Assembly: GCA_030253535.1 (NCBI GenBank)
Contig: CP124550.1
Location: 800,134-864,133, forward strand
Direction of reading: 5' to 3'
DNA from: Candidatus Saccharimonadaceae bacterium ML1
GTDB taxonomy: Bacteria > Patescibacteriota > Saccharimonadia > Saccharimonadales > Saccharimonadaceae
DNA: 64,000 nucleotides
Shown here: positions 46,007 through 55,342 of the stretch, in pieces
Layout: every line of letters starts with the position of its first letter
Position numbering within the stretch: the stretch's first letter is position 1
The notes under the pieces: generated by a model
What the model was told of the DNA's origin: nothing
The model's input: only the letters and a program-made list of their open reading frames with translations
Database searches by the model: none
Translations under genes and position numbers: made by a program

Positions 46007-48037
46007 ATGCATAAGCTTAAATCTCTCGTAAAGCGCGTTAAGCCAGTTTGGATTTTTCCGATAATTATTACTGTATGCCTCGGTGCAGCAACAGTCGGTA
46101 AGCTTTCAGGGTCGTCATTTGGACCGTATTATGACACTTTTTTGACAGGAAGTGCGACTCCACGCTTAATCGCAGGTTCAACTCAACCAATACGTAGCGA
46201 CGAATGGTTAGTGGTGACGCAGTTTACAATTGCTCAGGAAAAGGCTGGCTACCCGCTTATTAATCACAACCTAGGCTCCGGCAAAAATATGAGCCTAGTA
46301 ACAGATGCGCCGTACAAAGAATGGTCGGTAATATTTAAGCCACAAAATTTAGCATTTTTTGCTATGCCTTTTGAGAATGCTTTTGCGTTTAAATGGTGGT
46401 TTTTGCTTGCGGCGCTATTACTTGCTATCTATTTTCTAACTTTACGGTTTCTACCGGATAAATATCTAACTGCTTCACTTATTTCAATTATTGGAGGCTT
46501 TGCCCCGTTTATATTCTGGTGGTATCAAAGCATTACCGTACTTTCGGTTGCATGGGGCTGCTTTGCGCTAGTTCTAGCTATGCGCATCGTCGAGATGAGA
46601 TCACTTTCCATTTTTTCAGCAAAAAAGCGCAGCCTGCTATTCACCCAGATTCTACTCAGCTCGCTGCTTACCTACACAATTACTGCATTCCTACTTCTGC
46701 TCTATCCAGCCTTTCAAATACCAGTACTTATCGTTATCGGACTTATATTTACCGGCTGGTTTCTTAACGCAGTATTCTCTACCCGCAAAAAATCACAAGC
46801 GCGACGCGCGCTGTACAAAAGCTTATTCATGCTAGCTGGCTCAGCAATAGCAGCAATACTTATCGTAACAATATTTCTACTCACTCGGCTTGATGCCGTT
46901 AAAGCACTTACTCAAACTTCATATCCAGGCTCCCGCGTCGTTGCGTCCGGCAACTATTCTAGTGTCGATCTGCTGAGACAGGCTGGGTTTAATCAATACC
47001 GTCTGCAAGATCTAGCAGCGGTATCCAGCCTCGGAAAAAAATACGAGCACAACCCAAAAGCTTCCAGTATCAACCAGAGTGAACTGTCATCGTATATCGT
47101 TATTCCGTTTATTCTACTACCGCAAATTATATTCTTTATATGGGCTCGCTGGCGTAGCAAACGCAAGGTTAACTGGCTCGGTAGCGCTATTATCCTATGT
47201 AATATCATTTTCATGGCTCATATATTCATACCGAATTTCTCTGTTACTGTTATTTTCAAACCACTTGGACTTTACCTTATTCCAATTCCCCGCCTACAAA
47301 TTGGGGTTGGGTTACTTGGTATTATGTCGCTTATCTATGTCATCAAACGAATGCGAATTCTGCCGTTAAAATTCACGCCGTACCTTTACATATACAGTGG
47401 TGCCATCGTACTGTTCTACATAGCGGCAGCTATAATATTTTCCGTGAAGACAAGCGGTTTTAGCGGCGACATTCGTGTCGCATTAATTGCAGCCATCACA
47501 CTAGCCGCCGGGCTCGTACTAGTAGCGACGAAGCATCGCTACAACACAGGATTATCGCTTATCGTCGCGCTATCCATAGGCTCAGTCGTATTTGTACAGC
47601 CGCTATACTCAGGACTTGGGGTCGGCTATCGCGACAATACAATAGTAAATAAGATCGCTGCTATTTCGGATAAGGCGTCTGTTTGGGCGGTTGCTGATAC
47701 TGTTGTACTCGAAAATTATCCATGGCTTGCCAACCGAAAAACGATTTCCGGCGTACATCCATACCCTGATCTAGCATTTTGGAGCCAAGTTTCATCAAAT
47801 AAAAAAACTTACAACCGCTACGCACATGTGCTCGTGTCCGATTCCGTGCAAGAAGAGCTTGCACTCATACAGCCAGACGTTTTCATTGCTAAGCTTTCAT
47901 GTACAAACCACATCGGCAAAACCGTCACGCATGTTTTAACTGCTCACCGCATGAATTTACCTTGCTACCAGCTAACTGGCGAAACGACGGTCGGCAGCGG
48001 AACATACTTCTTCTACAAGAAAGCTAAACAAGCATAG
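46007..48037 (+). CDS. Large multi-pass membrane protein of the polysaccharide locus
   Basis: 676 residues with about 12-14 membrane helices. A long first extracytoplasmic loop (GSSFGPYYDTFLTGS ... RSDEWLVVTQFTIAQEKAGYP) and a soluble C-terminus resemble DUF7657/GT-C-like proteins, possibly transferring lipid-linked sugars. TATACT (45991-45996) lies ten bases before the ATG. It is divergent from the DegT operon. No catalytic motif can be assigned. Confidence 0.65.
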   Translation: MHKLKSLVKRVKPVWIFPIIITVCLGAATVGKLSGSSFGPYYDTFLTGSATPRLIAGSTQPIRSDEWLVVTQFTIAQEKAGYPLINHNLGSGKNMSLVTDAPYKEWSVIFKPQNLAFFAMPFENAFAFKWWFLLAALLLAIYFLTLRFLPDKYLTASLISIIGGFAPFIFWWYQSITVLSVAWGCFALVLAMRIVEMRSLSIFSAKKRSLLFTQILLSSLLTYTITAFLLLLYPAFQIPVLIVIGLIFTGWFLNAVFSTRKKSQARRALYKSLFMLAGSAIAAILIVTIFLLTRLDAVKALTQTSYPGSRVVASGNYSSVDLLRQAGFNQYRLQDLAAVSSLGKKYEHNPKASSINQSELSSYIVIPFILLPQIIFFIWARWRSKRKVNWLGSAIILCNIIFMAHIFIPNFSVTVIFKPLGLYLIPIPRLQIGVGLLGIMSLIYVIKRMRILPLKFTPYLYIYSGAIVLFYIAAAIIFSVKTSGFSGDIRVALIAAITLAAGLVLVATKHRYNTGLSLIVALSIGSVVFVQPLYSGLGVGYRDNTIVNKIAAISDKASVWAVADTVVLENYPWLANRKTISGVHPYPDLAFWSQVSSNKKTYNRYAHVLVSDSVQEELALIQPDVFIAKLSCTNHIGKTVTHVLTAHRMNLPCYQLTGETTVGSGTYFFYKKAKQA

Positions 48038-48084
48038 ACATCATAATTTCATCTTGATATAATTATTAGGTAAGAGATTCAGTT

Positions 48085-48672
48085 ATGAAAATAAAAAATA
48101 AAAAAAGAATACCAAAGAAAATTATTATAACCATAGTTATACTAGTCGTCTTAATCGGAGGCGCGTTGTATTGGTGGTTTGTTTTACGAAATCCAGGACC
48201 GGTTGTCCCTGAAAAAACAACCGAGCAAACCCATTCGGAAAAAATCCACTCGAAATCAAACGACAACAATAAAAATAATACAAAAAACGCCACAGAGACA
48301 GCGCCAAGCTCACCAATCGGCAATTCAAAAGAGCCCGCTACCAACAATACCCCGCCGTCATCTAACACTACCCCGCCAGAAACGCCAAGCGGCACGTTCG
48401 TTAGCAACCACTTTGTAAATCTAACCTCTTACACGTCGCAGAATTCAGTATGTCATACTTCGCCTGGCGCGAAATGCACAATTACTTTCAGCCAGGGGTC
48501 GACGATGCGCTCACTACCCGCTAAACAAACCGATGCAAATGGTAACACTAGCTGGGACTGGGACATAAAAGAACTTGGGCTTACTACCGGAACCTGGACA
48601 ATCACTGTAAAAGCGGCCAACGGCAAGTACACTTCAACAACCGTTGACCAGATAAATTTGGAGGTGAAATAA
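48085..48672 (+). CDS. Membrane-anchored protein with Asn/Thr/Pro-rich stalk and Ig-like domain
   Basis: A basic start and single membrane helix (about residues 13-32) are followed by a low-complexity stalk of about 70 residues rich in Asn, Thr, Ser, Pro and Lys, then a compact beta-rich domain (FVSNHFVNLTSYTSQNSV ... TWTITVKAANGKYTS) with two Cys that may form a disulfide. It looks like a surface-displayed binding domain on a flexible stalk. The stop abuts the next gene, whose product is secreted, so they may act together. Confidence 0.7.
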   Translation: MKIKNKKRIPKKIIITIVILVVLIGGALYWWFVLRNPGPVVPEKTTEQTHSEKIHSKSNDNNKNNTKNATETAPSSPIGNSKEPATNNTPPSSNTTPPETPSGTFVSNHFVNLTSYTSQNSVCHTSPGAKCTITFSQGSTMRSLPAKQTDANGNTSWDWDIKELGLTTGTWTITVKAANGKYTSTTVDQINLEVK

Positions 48673-50370
48673 ATGAAACGAGCTTTTCTCGCGGCGATAG
48701 CACTTACACTTGTTGCGGCATCAGCGACTGTATTCTTAAACCAAGATAAAGCATTAGCTTCAGTCGATAATATCATTAGTGATGCAAATTTTATCAACGA
48801 AAACGCCATGGACGAGGGGCAAATCGCTGCTTTCATCAATAAATTTCCAAAAAGCTGCCTACTGCCGCGAAATTATCCGCAAGACTTAAGCCCAATCTCA
48901 TTTATCGAACCAAATAATTATTTCGATCACGGTTCGCAGCAAACATCAGCTGCGCGTATTATTAATAAAATGTCGAAGTATTACCACCTTAACCCGCAAG
49001 TTATCTTGACAACTCTTGAGAAAGAGCAGGCCTTAGTGTCTGGCAGTCAAGGCTGCGCATCATGGCGCTACAATTCAGCGATGGGGTACAACTGTCCAGA
49101 CGGCAGTGAGAATTCACTTAAAAATTATCCCGATTTAGGTATCTATAGAACCTGTGTTAAGAACCCTGGAAACGCCGGCTTCGCTCGCCAGGTCAACCGA
49201 GCTGCCTGGCAATTACGATTTGATCAGGAGCGCGCCTACGGCAACCTAAGCTGGGGGGGCGACGGGAATGTATACTATTACGGACGTATGACGGAAGGAT
49301 TTCGCTCCCGCAGACAAGGAGAACCTGCCATATATTACGATGGCGTTATTGCAATCGGCGGGAAATCATTCAAGCTCGCCAATGGCGCAACCGCTGCGCT
49401 TTATAACTACACGCCTCATTTCAATAGTTTTGAGCGGATCTTTACCGCCTGGTTTGGGGATCCGCACGCTACGCCAGAAACTGCATACGTTTGTAGAGAT
49501 GGAGTAAATTTAGCTGGCGTTGCGACTGGCGCTCGTGTCGTACCAAGCCGTACCAATGCCGCAAACGATAACCTCACCGTCTCAGCGCCAAACAATACCA
49601 GTACAAGGTGCGCCGAGTTCCATACCTGGGCGAACGCAGGTTTACAAACATGGGGTAAACATACTGCGTCGAACTCGTACACTTTCGACCAAAAATACAG
49701 CAAAGTAGTCTCATACAAAACGGATGCAAAAAACTCGCTGCTCACCAAAGTCGACTACTCCGGTACCGCCAGCGGGCGCGTTGAATTCCACACGTGGACG
49801 CAAAATAACCTCCAATGGATCGCCCACACCGCTACAACAGCCGGTCCTATTGATCCGCTCTTGTCGGAAGTTATAACGGCTGATACCGACGGAGATGGAC
49901 GCGATGAGTATTACCTCGTCAATTACCAGCAAACAAACTCTGGCATGATTGAGGTCCATGGCTGGAGCAACGGTGGCAATAGTTGGTTCCGCCACACTGC
50001 GACCAATCACCCGAGCGTCAGCATGCAGGAGGGGCGCGTCATTGCTGCCGACCTCAACGGCGACAAAAAAGATGAGTTTATTTTCGTGCGTTTCGGCAAG
50101 ACTTCAAGCGGGCGCGTTGAATTCCACGTATGGGACAATAGTCTACAACATTGGGTACGCCACACTGCAAGTAATTACCCGGAAGCTGGCTACGATGTCA
50201 ACCCAGATGTCAATGAAATTGTCGCCGCGGATCTTAGTGGTCGCGGTAAAGATACTATCTACTATGTAAAATATTCAAATACCGCAAGTGGACGGCTAGA
50301 GGTTCACGGTTGGACGGATGGCCAAGAATCATGGATAAGCCATATCGCTACATCATCAGGCAGTTACTAG
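48673..50370 (+). CDS. Secreted protein with lysozyme-like domain and five propeller repeats
   Basis: A signal peptide (about 1-30) precedes a helical domain (about 80-255) resembling glycan-binding lysozyme/glucosaminidase folds (NPQVILTTLEKEQALVSG, SAMGYNCPDG). Five repeats of the form G-R-V-E-F-H-x-W ... W-x-x-H-T-A follow from about residue 310 to the end, with Ca-loop-like DTDGDGRDE and DLNGDKKDE between them (VCBS/FG-GAP type). It is probably secreted to act on or bind the host or self surface. Activity is unproven. Its gene overlaps no other but starts right after the stalk protein. Confidence 0.75.
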   Translation: MKRAFLAAIALTLVAASATVFLNQDKALASVDNIISDANFINENAMDEGQIAAFINKFPKSCLLPRNYPQDLSPISFIEPNNYFDHGSQQTSAARIINKMSKYYHLNPQVILTTLEKEQALVSGSQGCASWRYNSAMGYNCPDGSENSLKNYPDLGIYRTCVKNPGNAGFARQVNRAAWQLRFDQERAYGNLSWGGDGNVYYYGRMTEGFRSRRQGEPAIYYDGVIAIGGKSFKLANGATAALYNYTPHFNSFERIFTAWFGDPHATPETAYVCRDGVNLAGVATGARVVPSRTNAANDNLTVSAPNNTSTRCAEFHTWANAGLQTWGKHTASNSYTFDQKYSKVVSYKTDAKNSLLTKVDYSGTASGRVEFHTWTQNNLQWIAHTATTAGPIDPLLSEVITADTDGDGRDEYYLVNYQQTNSGMIEVHGWSNGGNSWFRHTATNHPSVSMQEGRVIAADLNGDKKDEFIFVRFGKTSSGRVEFHVWDNSLQHWVRHTASNYPEAGYDVNPDVNEIVAADLSGRGKDTIYYVKYSNTASGRLEVHGWTDGQESWISHIATSSGSY

Positions 50371-50395
50371 CTTGCTAATCAGCAAACTAAAAATA

Positions 50396-50419
50396 CCCTC
50401 GCAAAACCTGTGAGGGCAT
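50396..50419. terminator. Terminator after the secreted repeat protein gene
   Basis: CCCTCGC pairs with GTGAGGG (one G/T) around AAAACCT, followed by CATTTTC. The mirror side also has an A-run upstream, so it could serve both directions. Confidence 0.65.
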
Positions 50420-50496
50420 TTTCACAATACATAAACTGCCGTCCGGCCAGAAACGTAGCCGAGTGCAGTACAACGTTTAACCTCTTGGTCCTTCCG

Positions 50497-52299
50497 TTAC
50501 TCTTTCGGCAATCGATACCCCGGTCCAAATTGCTCAAAGTTATCATTATAAAATGGATCTCGCTTCAAGTATTTGCCCCAACGTTTACGCATTAACTCTT
50601 GCGCCGATTTAAGTTCAGTCTGATCGCGGCTGCTCGTATTGACGCGGCCAACACTCACTGACTCGTAGTGAAATAGCTCAGCATACGGCGTGTAAAGATT
50701 GTTATACCCGGCTTCTCGCAGTTTCAAGTTAAGATCAACATCATTATAGGTCACACGCAACTTTGCATCAAATCCGCCAACCTCTTCAAATTTTGAGCGC
50801 GCCACCATACTACATGCTGCTGTTACGGCCGACACCTCACGAATATTACTAATAAATATGTATGTAAAGATATCAAGCAGCGGATTGCGCATATAGAACG
50901 GGTGGAATGCAATATCGCGCTCACTCAGCACAATACCAGCATGCTGCACTTCTTCATTCGGGAACAGTAGTTTTGCGCCGACCATGCCAATCTCTGGACG
51001 TTGAGCATGTTCCAGCATTGCCTGAATCCATTCCAAGGTGATAACTTCCGTGTCATTATTGAGGAACAAGAAGTACTCTCCCCTTGCTTTCTTCGCACCG
51101 TAGTTGCATGCTTTCGAAAAGTTAAACGGCTGTTCGACAAACTCAACAACATTCACCGGCTGCTTTTCTTTTGCAAGCTTTTGATAATATTCTGCCACTT
51201 TCTTATCACTACTGCCCGTATCAACCACGACAATCTCAAAATACGGATATGTCGTTTTCTCGATGACTGAGTCAATACACTGCTTGATAAGCTTATAGTT
51301 ATTCTTCGTCGGAATAATGATCGAAACCAGTGGCGTCTGCTCAATAACATAACGCTTGCGCCAAAAACCAAGCGCCATATGCTCTTCAATGTAAGCATTC
51401 TCTTTTCGCGCTACGACACTCTCACGCAACACGCGCTTTTGGTTGATATATGCATACGGCTTACTGTCGGCATTCATCGCAGTTGATGTTTCCGACTTGC
51501 GCCAATGGTACAGAATCTTTGGAATGTGGTAGACATTTTGCGTTTGTTGCGTAATACGCAAGAATAGATCCCAATCCTGCGCACCATGCGTACCAATAGT
51601 AAAGCCTCCGATGCGTTTCATCACTGTAGCACGAATCGTCGCAAAATGCGTAATCACATTACACGAGTTAAGGAAATTCGGGCTCCAGTCAGGCTTGAAG
51701 AACGGCTCAATGTGATTACCGTCGCCGTCAACCTTATCTTCATCGGTATAGATTAGGTCAACGTCTGGTCGCTCATTGATAACCTTAACCGCTTCAAATA
51801 ACGCACTTGGCGGCAAAATATCATCATGGTCAAGCAGCGAAATAAATTCACCTTTTGCCATCTTGAGCGCAACATTAGATGATACCGAAATATGCCCGTT
51901 TGTTTTGTTGAATGTCGCGTTGATGTTGCTATATTTTTTTACAAATCGTTTAATAACATCACGCGTCTCTTGGCTCGGTGATGCATCGTCTGAAATACAT
52001 AACTCCCAGTTGTCGTATGTCTGCGCCAGCACCGACTCAATGCATTTCGTCAAATACGCTGGATCGGTATTGTATGTTGGCAGCAAAATACTAATCAATG
52101 GGCGCTCGCTCAATTTCGCTGCCTCATCACGTTGTACAGCTAGCTGTTCATCGGATAGCTTTTGGCGTTCAAACCAGTCGGCATACGACTTTTCGCGCTC
52201 CATGTCGATCTGCTTGCGTATACGGTGCAAACGCGCCATCGTCATACCGTAGCGCGGATTAGCTACTGATTTTAATGCGATTTTTATTCGATGCCTCAT
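50497..52299 (-). CDS. Two-domain GT2 glycosyltransferase
   Basis: Two tandem GT2 catalytic domains are seen. The first has SILLPTYNTDPAYLTKC, DDASPSQETRDV, LLDHDDILPP (DxD) and YTDEDKVD. The second has VSIIIPTKNNYKLIKQC, VDTGSSD, FLFLNNDTEVI (DxD) and TYNDVDLNLKLREAGY. Such proteins add alternating sugars in rhamnan or galactan chains. It is the third gene of the ABC-exporter operon (permease, ATPase, GT2). Confidence 0.9.
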   Translation of the reverse strand: MRHRIKIALKSVANPRYGMTMARLHRIRKQIDMEREKSYADWFERQKLSDEQLAVQRDEAAKLSERPLISILLPTYNTDPAYLTKCIESVLAQTYDNWELCISDDASPSQETRDVIKRFVKKYSNINATFNKTNGHISVSSNVALKMAKGEFISLLDHDDILPPSALFEAVKVINERPDVDLIYTDEDKVDGDGNHIEPFFKPDWSPNFLNSCNVITHFATIRATVMKRIGGFTIGTHGAQDWDLFLRITQQTQNVYHIPKILYHWRKSETSTAMNADSKPYAYINQKRVLRESVVARKENAYIEEHMALGFWRKRYVIEQTPLVSIIIPTKNNYKLIKQCIDSVIEKTTYPYFEIVVVDTGSSDKKVAEYYQKLAKEKQPVNVVEFVEQPFNFSKACNYGAKKARGEYFLFLNNDTEVITLEWIQAMLEHAQRPEIGMVGAKLLFPNEEVQHAGIVLSERDIAFHPFYMRNPLLDIFTYIFISNIREVSAVTAACSMVARSKFEEVGGFDAKLRVTYNDVDLNLKLREAGYNNLYTPYAELFHYESVSVGRVNTSSRDQTELKSAQELMRKRWGKYLKRDPFYNDNFEQFGPGYRLPKE

Positions 52300-52300
52300 A

Positions 52301-53473
52301 TCACTCCTTTACCTGCTGATTTGACCATTGTCCCTCAAGCCGCATCGGTCCATCGCGCGAAGGATCATGGCCTTTAACCATAAATGAAAACACACGTGGC
52401 TTATGTTCTAATAGCTTATTGTCGCGTGTTCGATGCAGTGTCAAATGTACATCATAGCGCCCGCCGTTAAGCCCCTCAAGTTTGGTCTTAAAAATAAACC
52501 ATTTACCTTGCTTCAGGCTATCTTTTTTGTCGTTATACTTTGAGTTTCTGTCGGCGATAACAAAGCCGTTATATACTAGCGAGAAGTTCACGAATGCTGG
52601 CGATACAAGCTTTGGACAGCGCACGCGCAACGAAACCGTATCGCCAACTGAATAGGCTTTTTTAGCGTCCAATATCTCATACTCAAACAAATCTTTTCGT
52701 TTTTCCTTTTTAGTTTCTTTCTTTTGCTCAATATTTTTCTCTGTATATATCTCAGCGATCTCTTCCGGCGTACCGATTTTCTCAATTTTACCTTCAGAAA
52801 TGATCATCGCTTTCGAGCAAAACCGCTTGACCGCATTCATGTCGTGCGTCACGAGTACAACCGTCTGTTTCTCTTGTCGCAATGTCTCAAAATAGTCGTA
52901 GCATTTTTGCTGGAAAGCCGCATCGCCCACTGCGAGAACTTCATCGAGTAATAAAATATCGCCATGGGCTTTAATTGCAATAGAAAAAGCCAGGCGCACC
53001 TGCATACCGCTTGAGTAATTCTTGAGGCGCTCCTCCATAAAATCTTCAAGCTCAGCAAACTCAACGATTTCTTCGTACATTGTATCAACTTCCGCATGGC
53101 TAAAACCAAGCAACGCGCCGTTTAGGTATACATTTTCTCGTCCCGACAATTCAGGATTAAACCCGACGCCAAGTTCAATGAACGGCACTAGCGTACCTTT
53201 TGTCGCAACCGATCCCGCTTGAGGACTGTATATGCCCGCCAATGTCTTGAGTAGCGTACTCTTACCGCTACCGTTTTTGCCAACGATACCGTAGAATTCA
53301 CCCTTCTTGACTGTAAACGATATACTGTCTAGCGGTGTAAATTCTCGATACCCCTTCCTACCTTTTAACGCATTGATAAGTTTTTGTTTTATCCCAGACG
53401 AAGCTTCGAGCGGAATACTAAATGACTTTTTTAGATTCTTCACGACAATGGCATCACTACACGACTGAGGCAT
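52301..53473 (-). CDS. Polysaccharide ABC transporter ATPase (Wzt/TagH-like)
   Basis: Walker A GKNGSGKST, signature YSSGMQVRLAF, Walker B ILLLDEVLAVGD and switch His VTHDM are intact. A linker rich in Glu/Lys leads to a C-terminal beta domain (about 290-390), like the Wzt domain that recognises the finished glycan. It energises export of a lipid-linked polysaccharide with the next permease. The start 53473 is one base after the permease stop. Confidence 0.93.
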   Translation of the reverse strand: MPQSCSDAIVVKNLKKSFSIPLEASSGIKQKLINALKGRKGYREFTPLDSISFTVKKGEFYGIVGKNGSGKSTLLKTLAGIYSPQAGSVATKGTLVPFIELGVGFNPELSGRENVYLNGALLGFSHAEVDTMYEEIVEFAELEDFMEERLKNYSSGMQVRLAFSIAIKAHGDILLLDEVLAVGDAAFQQKCYDYFETLRQEKQTVVLVTHDMNAVKRFCSKAMIISEGKIEKIGTPEEIAEIYTEKNIEQKKETKKEKRKDLFEYEILDAKKAYSVGDTVSLRVRCPKLVSPAFVNFSLVYNGFVIADRNSKYNDKKDSLKQGKWFIFKTKLEGLNGGRYDVHLTLHRTRDNKLLEHKPRVFSFMVKGHDPSRDGPMRLEGQWSNQQVKE

Positions 53474-53474
53474 A

Positions 53475-54284
53475 TCAAATTTTCTCCGCAAAACACTTTG
53501 AATGTTTATTAAAATACAGGATTCCCCCAATAAAAACAATAAATACAATAAGCAGAGGTATCGCCATTGATTTTACCCCGACAAGGCTGCTAGTCGTAAT
53601 AGTTTCTTTTGTAATGAGAGTGTAGCGCGCATCCTGAATCGCCTGTGCAACAGGGTTCATCATGATGAGTTTTGCTATAGCCTCGCTTTTTGCAATGACA
53701 ATACTAAGCGGATAAATTATCGGCGTGCCGTAAAAGGCAGCCTGCATGATAATCTCCCAAATATGCCCCGTGTCGCGGTATTTTACATTGAGCGCCGACA
53801 AGAAAAAAGCAATGCCGAGCGCGAATAAATATATCTCCAGAATAAAGATCGGCGTCAGAAGCGCAGACCAATGAATCGCCACGCCATTTACTACAGCGAG
53901 AATAGCGACAATAACGAGATTAAACGCAAGGTTTACAAGAGCCGAGATACTTGTAGATATTACAATAATATATTTAGGAAAGCTAATCTTTCGTATCACA
54001 TCACCGCGCATAACAATTGAATTCAGCCCTTGCCCCGTTGCCTCTGCGAAGAAGTTCCACAGCACAATCCCAAATAGTAAATATACAGAATAATGCTCAA
54101 CGCTACCCAACTTAACAAGCATGCCAAACACGACATACATGATAGCGAATAAGAAAAGCGGCTTGAGAATAGACCACAGATACCCCAATACTGACCCCTG
54201 ATACCGCAACTTGAAATCCGTCACCACCAGCTCGCGCAGCAAAACGCGGTTGCGTTTATTGAAAACACCCGACACATTTATCAT
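53475..54284 (-). CDS. Polysaccharide ABC transporter permease (Wzm/TagG-like)
   Basis: An ABC-2-type permease of six membrane helices. The cytoplasmic start RNRVLLRELVVTDFKLRYQGSVLGYLW and the EIIMQAAFYGTPIIYP segment are characteristic. ATG 54284 is preferred over 54434, which would run through the divergent GT2 gene. TATACT at 54299-54294 lies nine bases before this ATG. It heads the exporter operon. Confidence 0.92.
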   Translation of the reverse strand: MINVSGVFNKRNRVLLRELVVTDFKLRYQGSVLGYLWSILKPLFLFAIMYVVFGMLVKLGSVEHYSVYLLFGIVLWNFFAEATGQGLNSIVMRGDVIRKISFPKYIIVISTSISALVNLAFNLVIVAILAVVNGVAIHWSALLTPIFILEIYLFALGIAFFLSALNVKYRDTGHIWEIIMQAAFYGTPIIYPLSIVIAKSEAIAKLIMMNPVAQAIQDARYTLITKETITTSSLVGVKSMAIPLLIVFIVFIGGILYFNKHSKCFAEKI

Positions 54285-54293
54285 ACTGGGTCT

Positions 54294-54301
54294 AGTATAA
54301 T
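54294..54301. promoter_or_regulatory. Overlapping divergent -10 boxes
   Basis: TATACT on the minus strand (54299-54294) and TATAAT on the plus strand (54296-54301) share four bases. The exporter operon and the GT2 gene at 54316 would compete for one site. Confidence 0.55.
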
Positions 54302-54315
54302 ATAAAAGAAGATTT

Positions 54316-55341
54316 ATGAGTAGTGCACTAAATAAGCCCGCGATTATCATTCTCAACTGGAACGGCGCCGATGATGCATTAGAATGCGCCGAATCGTTAT
54401 TGGCGCAATCACTACAACCTAAACTTATCATCATCGATAACCATTCGCACGACGATTCTGTCGAGCGCTTCAGGAAATATATAAACGCTCATCCAAAGGC
54501 GACTATTACGCTACTTGAGAATAAACGTAATCTCGGCTTTGCCGGCGGCATTAACACCGGTTTACGCTACGCAAAAGATCACCATTTTGAGTACGTCGGC
54601 GTTCTCAACCCCGATGCTATTGCCGATAAACACTGGCTGAAATCACTCTACACAGAACTTACTTCACACCCCAGCGCAGGTATCGCAACTGGGCTATTAT
54701 TGCGCCGCGACGGTAACACAATTGATACATCTGGCGACTTTTATACCACCTGGGGTCTTCCTGGGCCGCGAAACCGCGACGAACCGACAGTTAATGCGCC
54801 AAATCAGCCAGGTGAAATTTTCGGTGCGACAGGCGGCGGTGCGCTGTATCGCACAACAATGCTTAGCGACATCGGGTTGTTTGACGAGGATTTTTTCATG
54901 TACTACGAGGATGTTGATCTCAGCTTTCGTGCGCAGCTCGCCGGCTGGAAGGTGCGTTATACGCCAAAAGCAATCGCATACCATAAAGTTGGCGCAAGTA
55001 GCCAAAAGGTTCCAGGTCTCGCCGTGTTTAACACGTTCAAAAACCTGCCGCTCGTACTCATCAAAAACGTCCCAGGACGGCTATTCTGGACGATTGGCGC
55101 GCGCTTTTTCCTAACGTATTGGCTGATTTTTGCGAGCGCTATCCGACACGGCAACGGCTGGCCGGCGCTCAGAGGTATTTTTACATCGCTCATTCGCCAA
55201 CCGCGCGCCTGGGTACATCGCGTTAAAATTCAGCGTAACCGTAAGGCTTCAATCAAATATATCCGCAGCCTTATCCACGATGGACCGCTGCCGAATCAGA
55301 CAGGATTGCTTAAATTTAGGAAATTTTTTACCGGTAAGTAA
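54316..55341 (+). CDS. GT2 rhamnosyltransferase-like glycosyltransferase
   Basis: IIILNWNGADDALECAESL, IDNHSHDDSVERF, NKRNLGFAGGINTGLRYA and LNPDAIADKHWL (DxD-like) are typical of GT2 rhamnosyltransferases and galactofuranosyltransferases. YYEDVDLSFRAQLAGWKVRY is the base-containing ED motif. A C-terminal amphipathic/membrane segment is present. It is divergent from the exporter operon and is followed after one base by sucC. Confidence 0.9.
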   Translation: MSSALNKPAIIILNWNGADDALECAESLLAQSLQPKLIIIDNHSHDDSVERFRKYINAHPKATITLLENKRNLGFAGGINTGLRYAKDHHFEYVGVLNPDAIADKHWLKSLYTELTSHPSAGIATGLLLRRDGNTIDTSGDFYTTWGLPGPRNRDEPTVNAPNQPGEIFGATGGGALYRTTMLSDIGLFDEDFFMYYEDVDLSFRAQLAGWKVRYTPKAIAYHKVGASSQKVPGLAVFNTFKNLPLVLIKNVPGRLFWTIGARFFLTYWLIFASAIRHGNGWPALRGIFTSLIRQPRAWVHRVKIQRNRKASIKYIRSLIHDGPLPNQTGLLKFRKFFTGK

Positions 55342-55342
55342 T

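Noticed and set aside
55130-55342. N-terminal extension of SucC
   Set aside because: The extension overlaps the GT2 gene in another frame; the ATP-grasp start lies directly at ATG 55343.
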